From a virus: a DNA stretch of 64,000 bases. The notes below the pieces were generated by a model that was not told the origin of the DNA, did not search any database, and worked only from the letters and a program-made list of their open reading frames with translations. Positions 27,922 through 35,563 of the stretch are shown here, one piece after another. The stretch is from positions 1-64,000 of IMG/VR virus record IMGVR_UViG_3300028610_000426, one strand, 5' to 3'. The position numbers were made by a program, and so were the translations under genes. How positions within the stretch are numbered: position 1 is the stretch's first letter; each line of letters opens with the position of its first letter.

Positions 27922-28139
27922 TGAAATATCAGGTAGATAAATTATGTCTTGCTCAGACCCGACCAACGGTTTGTGTTTTGGGTGTTCAAGATAAATGTTG
28001 TGCTGTTTGCGATGAGCGCATTCAGTGTGAGCAAATGAATTCTAAAATTGGCTCACCACTTCCTTGTATTCCAGAGTTCGATGAGGGGTGTGAATTTATT
28101 AAATTGAAACGTCGTAGGATTCTGGATGATGATAATTAA
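27921..28139 (+). CDS. Cysteine-containing protein, 72 aa
   Basis: Seven cysteines (CCAVC, C-x(5)-CE, C) suggest a metal site, and the C-terminus is basic then acidic. The ATG overlaps the previous TAA. Function is unknown. Confidence 0.7.
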   Translation: MKYQVDKLCLAQTRPTVCVLGVQDKCCAVCDERIQCEQMNSKIGSPLPCIPEFDEGCEFIKLKRRRILDDDN

Positions 28140-28141
28140 AC

Positions 28142-28169
28142 TTGACATTTACAAAAAAATGGGTATAAT
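28142..28169 (+). promoter_or_regulatory. Sigma70-like promoter, near-consensus
   Basis: TTGACA (28142-28147), a 16-base spacer and TATAAT (28164-28169), the only full double consensus in the window. It drives the gene pair that includes the bS22-like micro-protein. Confidence 0.85.
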
Positions 28170-28193
28170 AGGAGAATAGCTAAAGGAGAATCA

Positions 28194-28538
28194 GTGTATC
28201 CAGAAGCGTTAACAAAGAAAAGTGTGGAGAAGGAAACCATCGAAGAAATGTTTCCGATAGTGGTTAATCATTTGTATGATTGGCCCAATCCACGTAAGCT
28301 GTTAGGCGTGGCGAGGAAAGTGGGAACCAAACATTATAGCACTAAAGGATTAGCTTCGGTGGTTTTAGTAATGGCAGTAAATGATGCTTTTGTGTTTTTG
28401 GTAAATACGGCAACGTGTCGTGGAGGGTGGCTCCCGTTGCAGTTATTTCATAAAAATTATGAAAAAATAACCCGAAAGGAAGCGCTGAGGCGTTTAACCA
28501 TGCATGGCAAGGGAGGTAGTTATGGGAAGCGTAATTAA
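28194..28538 (+). CDS. Hypothetical protein, 114 aa
   Basis: GTG 28194 lies eight bases behind AAAGGAG. The mixed alpha/beta product has a Cys-Arg-Gly-Gly loop and a basic C-terminus. It overlaps the bS22-like gene by 17 bases, suggesting coupling. No family is known. Confidence 0.72.
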   Translation: MYPEALTKKSVEKETIEEMFPIVVNHLYDWPNPRKLLGVARKVGTKHYSTKGLASVVLVMAVNDAFVFLVNTATCRGGWLPLQLFHKNYEKITRKEALRRLTMHGKGGSYGKRN

Positions 28539-28617
28539 AAAACGTCGTAAAATGATGAGTAAACACAAGCATCGTAAACGGCTTAAAGGAAGTCGTCACA
28601 AAGCAGGGAAGAAGTAA
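28522..28617 (+). CDS. bS22/COX24-like ribosomal micro-protein, 31 aa
   Basis: The product starts MGSVIKKRRKMMSKHKHRKR and is almost entirely basic. From memory this matches the AURKAIP1/COX24 domain micro-proteins of bacteria (consensus start MGSVIKKRRKRM, then K-K-H-R-K), identified as small-subunit ribosomal protein bS22 in mycobacteria. That suggests it binds the host 30S subunit. ATG follows GGGAGG. The short length is normal for the family. A viral copy is unusual. Confidence 0.8.
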   Translation: MGSVIKKRRKMMSKHKHRKRLKGSRHKAGKK

Positions 28618-29105
28618 TGAATTACAAATTAAAGCCTTTTGGTACGGATGGATGCTCCGGAAATATGTCGTGGTTATGGTCCAGAATAGCCGCTATCAGG
28701 AATACTTTATCTCCGACTATCGTTAGATACTTCGGTAAATGGTCTTCACGTCTTCCTTGGTATGAAGATTGTGTTGAGCATGACAAGACCTATTGGCTGG
28801 GTGGCAATCGCATGTCTCGTCTCCGGGCGGACGCCAAGCTGATGGAAGCGGTGGCCCGGAAAGGATATCCAGTTATCGGAGTCTACATGTTCCTTGGTGT
28901 TCAGCTTGGTGGATATGGCTGGAGGGCTGAAATTGGTTATTGGCTCACGAGGATTGTCAACTGGAATGCTACCCGGTATAACTGGGGTTATGGTTTCGGT
29001 AAGGGATACAAGTATAAGCATTCCCAAGAAGTCTTCAGGAGGTTGCAAAATGGAGAGTATGCAACGGAAACGGGGTGTACGAAAATCACCACATTCCCCG
29101 AATGA
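28617..29105 (+). CDS. Phospholipase A2-fold-like protein, 162 aa
   Basis: The segment LPWYEDCVEHDKTYWLGGNR has the C-x-x-H-D and Y-W-x-G-G pattern of PLA2-like proteins in phages and bacteria, with the preceding DGCSG loop. Downstream GVYMFLGVQLGG is a hydrophobic helix. It may act on membranes. The ATG overlaps the previous TAA. Activity is not provable from sequence. Confidence 0.7.
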   Translation: MNYKLKPFGTDGCSGNMSWLWSRIAAIRNTLSPTIVRYFGKWSSRLPWYEDCVEHDKTYWLGGNRMSRLRADAKLMEAVARKGYPVIGVYMFLGVQLGGYGWRAEIGYWLTRIVNWNATRYNWGYGFGKGYKYKHSQEVFRRLQNGEYATETGCTKITTFPE

Positions 29106-29367
29106 GAGGAATCCTAATCCACACAACATGCCTCAATTTTTAGATTGGTATTACAGGAGATCGGAAGACGGGCGGTTGATATTGGAGACGGCCCCGTTCC
29201 TTGCGGAAACGGAAACAGAGATTCGGCCTGAGTTTGAAAAAGAAGAAGGCTTTTTCCGGTGGCTAACCCAAGATGATATCGATTCTATCAATAACCAATT
29301 TCAAAAAATGTTGATTGAAGCTCTTTCGAAAGAGGTGCCGGGTGAGACTGCTGGCGATAGCGGATAA
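29050..29367 (+). CDS. Hypothetical protein, 105 aa
   Basis: ATG 29050 lies behind AGGAGG, overlapping the end of the previous gene. The N-terminus is basic and Pro/Asn-rich; the rest is acidic and helical. Function is unknown. Confidence 0.65.
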   Translation: MESMQRKRGVRKSPHSPNERNPNPHNMPQFLDWYYRRSEDGRLILETAPFLAETETEIRPEFEKEEGFFRWLTQDDIDSINNQFQKMLIEALSKEVPGETAGDSG

Positions 29368-29884
29368 CCACTTCTACCACAAAGAAATCATCAAACATTG
29401 CAATAGACCATTTCAGGATTATGATGAGATGAACGCTCACATGATTAAGAAATGGAATGCCGTAGTCCAGTCGGAGGATCGTGTTATTATCGTGGGAGAC
29501 TTCTTCTGGTCCAAGGCTGGAAAAGAAAAGTTTGATGATCTTCTAGCTGAATTGAACGGCGTCAAGGGACTTATCCTTGGCAACCACGATGGTTGGTCAA
29601 AGAGTTTTTATCTATCCAAGTTTACTTTCGTGGCCGACAGACTGGATTGGAATCAATTCATTTTTACCCACTACCCCCTCAAAAAAATTCCCCATGGCAA
29701 GATTAACATTCATGGTCACACCCACCAATATCACCAACGTTGTGGACGTGAAATAAAAGCTATAACAAAAAAGTGGGATTGTGATAGAGTGTGTGTATCT
29801 GTAGAAGCAATTGATTATGAACCCGTGGTAATTTGGAAGGGAAAATCCAATGTCAGCCAAACCACTTCTGGTACAACTTCTTGA
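29342..29884 (+). CDS. Calcineurin-like metallophosphoesterase, 180 aa
   Basis: All core motifs are present: IADNHFYH (D-x-H variant), VGDFFW (GD), LGNHDGW (GNHD), THYPL and HGHTHQ (GHxH). It is a compact single-domain enzyme of the YfcE/MPE type that hydrolyses phosphodiesters or monoesters; the substrate is unknown. The start is GTG 29342 behind AAGAGG. Confidence 0.88.
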   Translation: MRLLAIADNHFYHKEIIKHCNRPFQDYDEMNAHMIKKWNAVVQSEDRVIIVGDFFWSKAGKEKFDDLLAELNGVKGLILGNHDGWSKSFYLSKFTFVADRLDWNQFIFTHYPLKKIPHGKINIHGHTHQYHQRCGREIKAITKKWDCDRVCVSVEAIDYEPVVIWKGKSNVSQTTSGTTS

Positions 29885-30116
29885 ATTCACCGAAGCTGAA
29901 GGCGAAGAACTAAAGCTTCGGTATAACGCCATATATATGACCTTTTGGTCTGATGGTAAAATCACATTCTGTAAAGAGTTTAATAATCCCACCTCTATTG
30001 CTGATATTGATATGGAGCTTCCCCTGACCACGTTCCTTGAGGGGTTAAGAATCTTTGTCAAGAACGTTAACGATGTATTATGTGACGACGGATACCGAAT
30101 ATGCAACCACGAATAA
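29850..30116 (+). CDS. Hypothetical protein, 88 aa
   Basis: Starts 35 bases inside the previous gene with TTGGAAGGGA upstream. The mixed alpha/beta product has no recognised domain. Overlaps on both sides suggest coupled translation. Confidence 0.68.
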   Translation: MSAKPLLVQLLEFTEAEGEELKLRYNAIYMTFWSDGKITFCKEFNNPTSIADIDMELPLTTFLEGLRIFVKNVNDVLCDDGYRICNHE

Positions 30117-30304
30117 GTTTTTGTCGGGGGTCTAACGGTGGGGAAGCTGTCTACCTGTATTATGAGGATAGCGGCGGTTATAGGATATTCGGCCCGAAGT
30201 GTTGGGGAAATATAACGGAGGTAATGTCTGTGGACGTTCATCCCAGTGATGTGGGTGTTGCCATATCTGCCTTACAATTAATGGTTAAAGAGGATTCAAA
30301 ATGA
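30101..30304 (+). CDS. Hypothetical protein, 67 aa
   Basis: Small beta-rich product with a Gly-rich start, overlapping both neighbours. It ends four bases inside the sliding clamp gene. Function is unknown. Confidence 0.62.
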   Translation: MQPRISFCRGSNGGEAVYLYYEDSGGYRIFGPKCWGNITEVMSVDVHPSDVGVAISALQLMVKEDSK

Positions 30305-30969
30305 AATTATTTGAAGCTGATGACCTGAAGATTCTTCAAAATCTTTCTCTTATTAACCCTTCGATTGTGTTTAGAGAGAGTGTAATAAGGGTGATGAAAC
30401 GGAATAGTTCTGTGGTAGCTTATTACATCTGGAATAAGCCTGAAAAGTTTATGTTCGGAATTTATGATGTAAAACAATTCCTTTCCATTGTAGAGGTGAT
30501 GGGTGGTCAAGAAGTAGATGTGAATATCAAGGATTCACACGCTGTCTTGAAGAGGAATGGTAAACGGTCTACCTATCGGTTCATGCCGATTGATGGAATC
30601 AAGGAAGCACCGGACCCGGAAAAATTGACAATGCCGGATGATGTTGTTACTATCTCCATGGAACAAAATGATATCAAGGAATTGCTTCGGGCTTCCACTA
30701 TCCTAAACACGCCGGATATCAAGGCTGAAATCAGGAATGGTAAGGTTATTCTGTCCACGTTGGATAAGGACAACAAAACTAAGAGCGATTTCAGTCTGAC
30801 CTATGAGGTAGATACCGGGAAGTTTGATCAAGAACATTTTGTGAGCGTGGAGAATATCACCATGCTTCCTAATGCTTATCGGGTTCAATTCACTAATCAG
30901 GGATTCGCTCGTTGGATACCCAAAGATTTGGACACTCTTATTTACATCGTAGCGTTCCAAGCCGAATAA
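30301..30969 (+). CDS. Sliding clamp (T4 gp45-like), 222 aa
   Basis: Trimeric ring that tethers DNA polymerase and, in T4, activates late transcription. The length (T4 gp45 is 228 aa) and two-repeat beta-alpha architecture fit, as do the start MKLFEADDLKILQN, the central YRFMPIDGI and the end LDTLIYIVAFQAE. It lies just upstream of the clamp loader genes, as in T4. ATGA overlap with the preceding gene. Confidence 0.9.
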   Translation: MKLFEADDLKILQNLSLINPSIVFRESVIRVMKRNSSVVAYYIWNKPEKFMFGIYDVKQFLSIVEVMGGQEVDVNIKDSHAVLKRNGKRSTYRFMPIDGIKEAPDPEKLTMPDDVVTISMEQNDIKELLRASTILNTPDIKAEIRNGKVILSTLDKDNKTKSDFSLTYEVDTGKFDQEHFVSVENITMLPNAYRVQFTNQGFARWIPKDLDTLIYIVAFQAE

Positions 30970-30978
30970 GGAGGCATT

Positions 30979-31119
30979 ATGGACCTCATGATACCGAGTT
31001 GGATGTTGTGGACATTCGTGGGTGCTGGGCTGGTCATTTTTTTAGTTTTCGTTCAGATTGGGATTCGGTTCGCCAAATTTCTGTTGGACTGGATCGCTCG
31101 TTTCACGGGGTGGGATTGA
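30979..31119 (+). CDS. Small membrane protein, 46 aa
   Basis: A single hydrophobic segment (WTFVGAGLVIFLVFVQIGI) is followed by an amphipathic end. ATG follows AAGGAGG. It sits between clamp and clamp-loader genes; function is unknown. Its stop overlaps the next start. Confidence 0.7.
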   Translation: MDLMIPSWMLWTFVGAGLVIFLVFVQIGIRFAKFLLDWIARFTGWD

Positions 31120-31400
31120 TGGATAGACGTGACTTTCTGAAAGCTACGGCTGTTTTGGCCGGGATGATATCAGCGGGGGTCTTACCAAAAGGAAACGGGC
31201 TGGCCATCATACATCGTTGGGATGGCCAAAAGTTCAATCAGGTTCGAATGAGTGAACTTACCCCCGGTGATATATTCACTACCGAAAATGCAGAGGGTCT
31301 GTATAAGGCGGAAACTTGGCCATTCCTTCAACATTATTTACCCCCTTTACCTGATGGGAATTCTGTTATGGGGGTTCATGCGAGAAGATTGGAGATGTGA
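31119..31400 (+). CDS. Twin-arginine-signal protein, 93 aa
   Basis: The N-terminus MDRRDFLKATAVLAGMISAG is a textbook Tat signal (R-R-D-F-L-K plus hydrophobic region). The mature part of about 65 residues is of unknown type. It is the second Tat-like protein in the window and shares the start style of the 19,002 protein. It would need a folded or cofactor-bound cargo, which is not evident. Confidence 0.72.
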   Translation: MDRRDFLKATAVLAGMISAGVLPKGNGLAIIHRWDGQKFNQVRMSELTPGDIFTTENAEGLYKAETWPFLQHYLPPLPDGNSVMGVHARRLEM

Positions 31401-32377
31401 TGACAGCGGCAAAATTAGGAGACCTTACCCAGAATCCAAAACATTTTCTTTGGGCTGAGAAGTACAGGCCCATGAATCTTGCTGAGACTGTCATGTCCGA
31501 AGCTCTCAGACAACAATTCAAATCTTTCATCGTTACTCAAAATATTCCACATCTCCTGTTTTATGCGCCGGAGTCTGGGCTGGGGAAGACAACCCTTGCC
31601 TACATTCTCGCACATTCCATTGCTGGGAGAGATAACACCCTCTATATCAATGCTTCCAGCGAAAGCTCCATTGATGTCATCAGGAATGATGTGATGGACT
31701 TCGCCAATACAATGACGCTTACCGGGAACGGGCTTAAGATTGTTATCCTTGATGAGTTCGAACGTATGGGCGCTCAGGATGCCCAGTCTGCGCTCAGGGC
31801 TGTCATGGAAGAGGCCGCCAAGACCTGTCGGTTTATACTGACCACGAATTATCTCCATAAGGTCATTAACCCCATTCAGTCCCGGTGTGTGGTGGTGGAT
31901 TTCTCTGAGGACTTTCAGCATAACGAAGAAGCCCTTAAGGTAGCATTCTTTAAGAGGGTCAAGGCTATTTTCGGGAATGAGGGTATCACTGATTACTCGG
32001 AGGAAGTCCTTGCTAAAATCATTAACAAGTATTACCCGGATATGCGGAAGTGTTTGAATATTATCCAAGGTGCTTGTCGGGATAATATTATGAGTACCAT
32101 TGCTATGGAAGATGCTACTCTCGTAGCTGAACTGTTTACCTTGATTCTGGAAGGACGTTGGAAGCCCGTCCGTCAGTTCATCGCTGAGCGGGTTGGTCAG
32201 AATGCAACCTATCTGTATGGTCAGATATTCGCTATGCTGGAACAGTATGTCCCAGAGAAAGCTATTCCTGATATTATTGTCATGATGTCCAATTACCAGT
32301 TTCAAGATTCTCTTGCGGCTGATAAGGAGATTCCTTTTACGGCCATGTGCATGAGGATGATTGAGAGTGTCAAGTGA
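31400..32377 (+). CDS. Clamp loader large subunit (T4 gp44-like AAA+), 325 aa
   Basis: ATPase that opens and loads the sliding clamp. Walker A is around residues 57-64 (ESGLGKTT), Walker B is VILDEFE (Asp118, Glu119), and the arginine-finger SRC motif follows PIQ (161-163). Length and sequence order match T4 gp44 (319 aa). ATG 31400 overlaps the previous stop; GTG 31397 is an alternative. Confidence 0.94.
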   Translation: MTAAKLGDLTQNPKHFLWAEKYRPMNLAETVMSEALRQQFKSFIVTQNIPHLLFYAPESGLGKTTLAYILAHSIAGRDNTLYINASSESSIDVIRNDVMDFANTMTLTGNGLKIVILDEFERMGAQDAQSALRAVMEEAAKTCRFILTTNYLHKVINPIQSRCVVVDFSEDFQHNEEALKVAFFKRVKAIFGNEGITDYSEEVLAKIINKYYPDMRKCLNIIQGACRDNIMSTIAMEDATLVAELFTLILEGRWKPVRQFIAERVGQNATYLYGQIFAMLEQYVPEKAIPDIIVMMSNYQFQDSLAADKEIPFTAMCMRMIESVK

Positions 32378-32757
32378 GTAAAAAGGGTCGGTCTCCATAT
32401 GATTATGTCAAGAACCTCAGTGAAAAATTAGATATTAACGCCTTCGATGAGAAGGAGTATGTTCCGTGGATGGTTAATCGTATCATCTCCCTTGGAGGAT
32501 CGAAAGAGGCACAACTTGCAACAGTGGCCACAGGTCTCAACGTGCCAAAGCGTATACATTTCCTCTTTTATTGGTATCTTTTACCCCATAAGAAGCGGTT
32601 CATTAAGTATTATAAGAAGGGGGCAGACAAGGCGCTAGAGGCTGTTATGTATATTTATGGGGTGGATGAGGCTGTAGGTGAAAGTTATACGGCGCTTCTG
32701 ACAGTGGAACAAATTCAAATTATAATATCACAAACGAAGTTTTATAAAGAAGGTTAA
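32374..32757 (+). CDS. Clamp loader small subunit (T4 gp62-like), 127 aa
   Basis: Position directly after the gp44-like gene with GTGA overlap, and the start PYDYVKNLSEKLDI, fit the gp62 family. It is shorter than T4 gp62 (187 aa), like other reduced versions. It should complete the pentameric loader. Sequence support is weaker than for gp44. Confidence 0.78.
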   Translation: MSKKGRSPYDYVKNLSEKLDINAFDEKEYVPWMVNRIISLGGSKEAQLATVATGLNVPKRIHFLFYWYLLPHKKRFIKYYKKGADKALEAVMYIYGVDEAVGESYTALLTVEQIQIIISQTKFYKEG

Positions 32758-32764
32758 TTAACTA

Positions 32765-33307
32765 ATGACATGTATTATTGCGCTTAAACATGATAATGGA
32801 ATTTTGGTTGGGGCTGATTCGTTGATGACAATAGGATATGAATGTGATGTTCTTAAACAAAAGAAAATTTTTAAAAAAGGTAGGTATGTAATAGGTATAA
32901 CCGGAAGATTGCGTTCATCATCATTATTAATAGGGGCCGATAATCCACCCGAACCAAAAACAAAAGTAACACATAATTATATGATACAAAAATTTATTCC
33001 GTGGCTTAAAAAAGTAATGACCGATTCAGGATTTCAGAAGAAAAAAGATGAAGTTGAAGAAATGGTGGGAACGTGGTTGTTAGTCGTGGTTGATGGTGAA
33101 ATTTATACTATTGACAGTGATTATTCGTTATATCAAAATAGATTAGATTTCCAAGCTGATGGTAGTGGTGCTCCTTACGCAAAGGGGTCGCTTTTTAAAA
33201 GTGAAGGCAGTCCGAAAGAAAGAATGAAAAAAGCTTTGGAAGCCGCTGAATATTTTTCGGCGGGTGTTAGAAGACCGTTTTATTACATTGATATAAAGGA
33301 GGATTAA
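32765..33307 (+). CDS. Ntn-hydrolase/proteasome-beta-like protein, 180 aa
   Basis: MTCIIALKHDNGILVGADSL places a Thr at position 2, ready to become the N-terminal nucleophile after Met removal. The following strand-turn-strand with G-A-D-S is that of HslV and proteasome beta subunits. Later DGEIYTIDSDYS and the G-S-G-A-P-Y-A-KG segment match the same fold. It may be a phage protease or processing enzyme. Local base composition is AT-richer than its neighbours. Confidence 0.75.
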   Translation: MTCIIALKHDNGILVGADSLMTIGYECDVLKQKKIFKKGRYVIGITGRLRSSSLLIGADNPPEPKTKVTHNYMIQKFIPWLKKVMTDSGFQKKKDEVEEMVGTWLLVVVDGEIYTIDSDYSLYQNRLDFQADGSGAPYAKGSLFKSEGSPKERMKKALEAAEYFSAGVRRPFYYIDIKED

Positions 33308-33308
33308 T

Positions 33309-33560
33309 ATGTCAACACCAGTGAAAGATAATTGGGCCGACAGGCCAAAAGGCATGAGATGTGCCACGTGCATGTATTGGGTTTGTAAAATGGGTATTGT
33401 GGGCCGCTGTCGCCGCCGTTCGCCGACCATGAATGGCTGGCCTGTTCTCTTCAACACCGATTGGTGTGGAGATCACAAATTGAACGAAGCCACGGTGGAT
33501 CAACAGCCACAAGCTTCGCCAGAAGCCTCACAGCCGAAGGAAAAGGAAGCCGCCGCCTGA
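33309..33560 (+). CDS. Zinc-finger phage protein, 83 aa
   Basis: RCATCMYWV followed by GRCRRRSPTMNGWP and DWCGDHK contains four conserved cysteines. Similar short proteins occur in other phages. The C-terminus is Pro/Ala/Glu-rich. ATG follows AAAGGAGG. Function is unknown. Confidence 0.78.
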   Translation: MSTPVKDNWADRPKGMRCATCMYWVCKMGIVGRCRRRSPTMNGWPVLFNTDWCGDHKLNEATVDQQPQASPEASQPKEKEAAA

Positions 33561-33587
33561 TCAAAGCACTCCATACCCCCTTTCCAT

Positions 33588-33614
33588 GATAAATACTTAA
33601 AATACCATGAGTAT
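33588..33614 (+). promoter_or_regulatory. Late-like GATAAATA box and operator-like repeat before regA
   Basis: GATAAATACTTAAAA (33588-33602) resembles the late box, and AAATAC/GTATTT (33600-33614) forms a small inverted repeat. In T4 RegA binds its own leader RNA. Whether this repeat serves that role is unknown. Confidence 0.4.
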
Positions 33615-33638
33615 TTATTATGCGAAAGGGGGTTTACT

Positions 33639-34043
33639 ATGGATGTCGAACAAATCCTAGAGTCGTTCATTGAAGTATCCCTTGTGAACGATTTTTCTGT
33701 TATTGCCGAAACGCTCACCAGAATTGGCATAGCGGATACCAAACAGAAAAAACTTTATCAGTCCTGCCACATTCTCCAAAAGAGGGGCAAGTTTTATATT
33801 GTCCATTTTAAGGAGATGTTTTTGTTGGATGGAAAAACCGCCAACCTTTCAGATAGTGACAGGTGGAGGCGGAACGCCGTGGCCTATCTTCTGGAGAAGT
33901 GGGGTCTCATCGAAATCCTAACCAACGAGGACGGGATTGAGGACCGGACCACACAAGTCTACGTTCTTAAAGCGGCGGAAAGGGATGAGTGGTCATTAAT
34001 TCCCAAGTATACCTTTACGAAAAGGCGGAGAAACACAGAGTGA
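33639..34043 (+). CDS. regA: RegA translational repressor, 134 aa
   Basis: In T4, RegA binds translation start sites of early mRNAs and blocks ribosomes. Here ETLTRIGIADTKQKKLYQSC, HILQKRGKFYIVHFKEMFLL and the end WSLIPKYTF match my recollection of T4 RegA closely, with a slightly longer C-terminus. It sits downstream of the clamp and loader genes as in T4. ATG follows AAGGGGG. Confidence 0.93.
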   Translation: MDVEQILESFIEVSLVNDFSVIAETLTRIGIADTKQKKLYQSCHILQKRGKFYIVHFKEMFLLDGKTANLSDSDRWRRNAVAYLLEKWGLIEILTNEDGIEDRTTQVYVLKAAERDEWSLIPKYTFTKRRRNTE

Positions 34044-34309
34044 GTGTAACATACCTGAAGTGGGAACAGGTTTGGTCCGTCTTCACGAAGTTGGCCGCCC
34101 GGAAAGGATACACCCAGCCAGACGGGGATGCGCTTGGATGTTACAATCCGGCTACTGGGGATTATATCAGACTTGGTAAAATAATGGGACACAATGTCAC
34201 CTTAATTGAGAAGGGGATATCACAAGTATTCCCTTTCTCCGTATTGGAAGAGTGGACTAAACGGAATGAAACGATTCAATACTTTCATAAACGACAAGAC
34301 ACTAATTGA
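34040..34309 (+). CDS. Hypothetical protein, 89 aa
   Basis: GTG 34040 overlaps the regA stop. The start MSVTYLKWEQVW and the middle GYTQPDGDALGCYN are not recognised. Overlap indicates coupling with regA. Confidence 0.65.
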   Translation: MSVTYLKWEQVWSVFTKLAARKGYTQPDGDALGCYNPATGDYIRLGKIMGHNVTLIEKGISQVFPFSVLEEWTKRNETIQYFHKRQDTN

Positions 34310-35180
34310 TGAAGGACTGTCTGATACTCTATTCCATATAACTAACACTGGTAGTGCGGAAAGTATATTAAAATCGAACAAATTTATGTTGACACTAAGT
34401 TTGGGAACACCATCAGACGATACATCAAGGAAAAGCAAAAATAAGATATATTATTTCTCAACAGCGAGAACACCAAACGCACGTTATTTTGAGAGTATCG
34501 GCTACACTGGTTTATATTTTGAGTTGGATGGAAAAAAGTTAGGACAAAGGTATTCAGGAAAGACTGTGGATTATTGGGGTCCGGAATTTGGGAGACAAGC
34601 ATCTGAAGCAGAGGATCGTTTGTTTAGTACAAGTTCAACAATCCCAAACGCAATATCGTACATTAAAGCCATTCATGTGTTTTTTGATTTGGAAGATCAA
34701 AAATATATACATCAACAAGACTTGAAATCAATACGAAATATTTTGACCATCGCAAAACAGAAAAAAATTCCTATATATTTTTATGATAATGATAGGAACT
34801 GGAGAACCCGTAATATTAGAAAAACGTTCAATCCACTAAAGAGTGGACTGTTTGGGTCAACAGAACCATTAAGTATTAATATATATGCCGGAAGGAAAAG
34901 AAGAAACCCGTTCGATCCGTGGATAGAATTAGCACATAGTCCGGTTGCTAATGTGACAAGGTTAAGTAAAGATGGGCGTGAATTGTTGGACACCCTACAA
35001 CGTGGTTATAATTATGAGAGAGATCGGATAGATATTAAAAGAGGGTTGGAGAATGATATACATAATTATAAAGCCCGTGGCGGTTCTGATTCTCTGGTTA
35101 AGGCGATGAGACATTTAAAAACCACAAACGTTGAAGATTTTATTGAAAAAATATATAAGAGATGGAGTATCGCCCCATGA
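34266..35180 (+). CDS. ADP-ribosyltransferase-like protein with CTS-like N-terminus, 304 aa
   Basis: After the start MKRFNTFINDK, the motif LFHITNTGSAESILKSNKF with a following YYFSTARTP strand resembles ADP-ribosyltransferase folds. EAEDRLFS could carry a catalytic Glu. T4 Alt is an ADP-ribosyltransferase injected with DNA and carries a capsid-targeting N-terminus of similar shape (M-K-x-Y-x-x-F). Both assignments are by pattern. The gene is AT-rich and may be recently acquired. Confidence 0.55.
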   Translation: MKRFNTFINDKTLIDEGLSDTLFHITNTGSAESILKSNKFMLTLSLGTPSDDTSRKSKNKIYYFSTARTPNARYFESIGYTGLYFELDGKKLGQRYSGKTVDYWGPEFGRQASEAEDRLFSTSSTIPNAISYIKAIHVFFDLEDQKYIHQQDLKSIRNILTIAKQKKIPIYFYDNDRNWRTRNIRKTFNPLKSGLFGSTEPLSINIYAGRKRRNPFDPWIELAHSPVANVTRLSKDGRELLDTLQRGYNYERDRIDIKRGLENDIHNYKARGGSDSLVKAMRHLKTTNVEDFIEKIYKRWSIAP

Positions 35181-35563
35181 AACGTTTTAACACCTTCGTA
35201 AATGAAATGTCGATGGGGGAAGTCCGGAGTCTTGAACAGAAGCTGGATAAGATGTTTGAGCCCTTCGGGGTTGATATTGTGTTCACCCGGCATGTTGTTA
35301 AAGACAGGCTTTTGACAGGCCAACGTGAGGGTGGTGTCACGGCTGATGAAATCCTTGATGTGTTCAAGCGATTCATCGCCCGGTATAAAGATAAGCTTAC
35401 CAAAAAGGAATGGGAAGCGGTCATCAAGGACGTGCGGACTAAATTGAATCTTCCGGTTACCTATAAGAAAGATGCTCTTGAAGGTGACATGGACATGATT
35501 GTCAAGACCATCATGAAGAAGCGAGACTTTAAGGGTGGCGGGAAAGTTTTGACAGTCAAATGA
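35177..35563 (+). CDS. Phage protein with CTS-like N-terminus, 128 aa
   Basis: The start MKRFNTFVNEMSMGE is nearly the same as that of the preceding protein. The rest (FTRHVVKDRLLTGQREGGVT, then helical) resembles small uncharacterised T4-like proteins. If the N-terminus is a capsid-targeting signal, this could be an internal head protein. ATGA overlap. Confidence 0.68.
   Translation: MKRFNTFVNEMSMGEVRSLEQKLDKMFEPFGVDIVFTRHVVKDRLLTGQREGGVTADEILDVFKRFIARYKDKLTKKEWEAVIKDVRTKLNLPVTYKKDALEGDMDMIVKTIMKKRDFKGGGKVLTVK

Noticed and set aside
31415-32398. 327-codon open frame on the - strand
   Set aside because: It is the shadow of the clamp loader gene; its length comes from codon bias of the + strand gene with clear AAA+ motifs.
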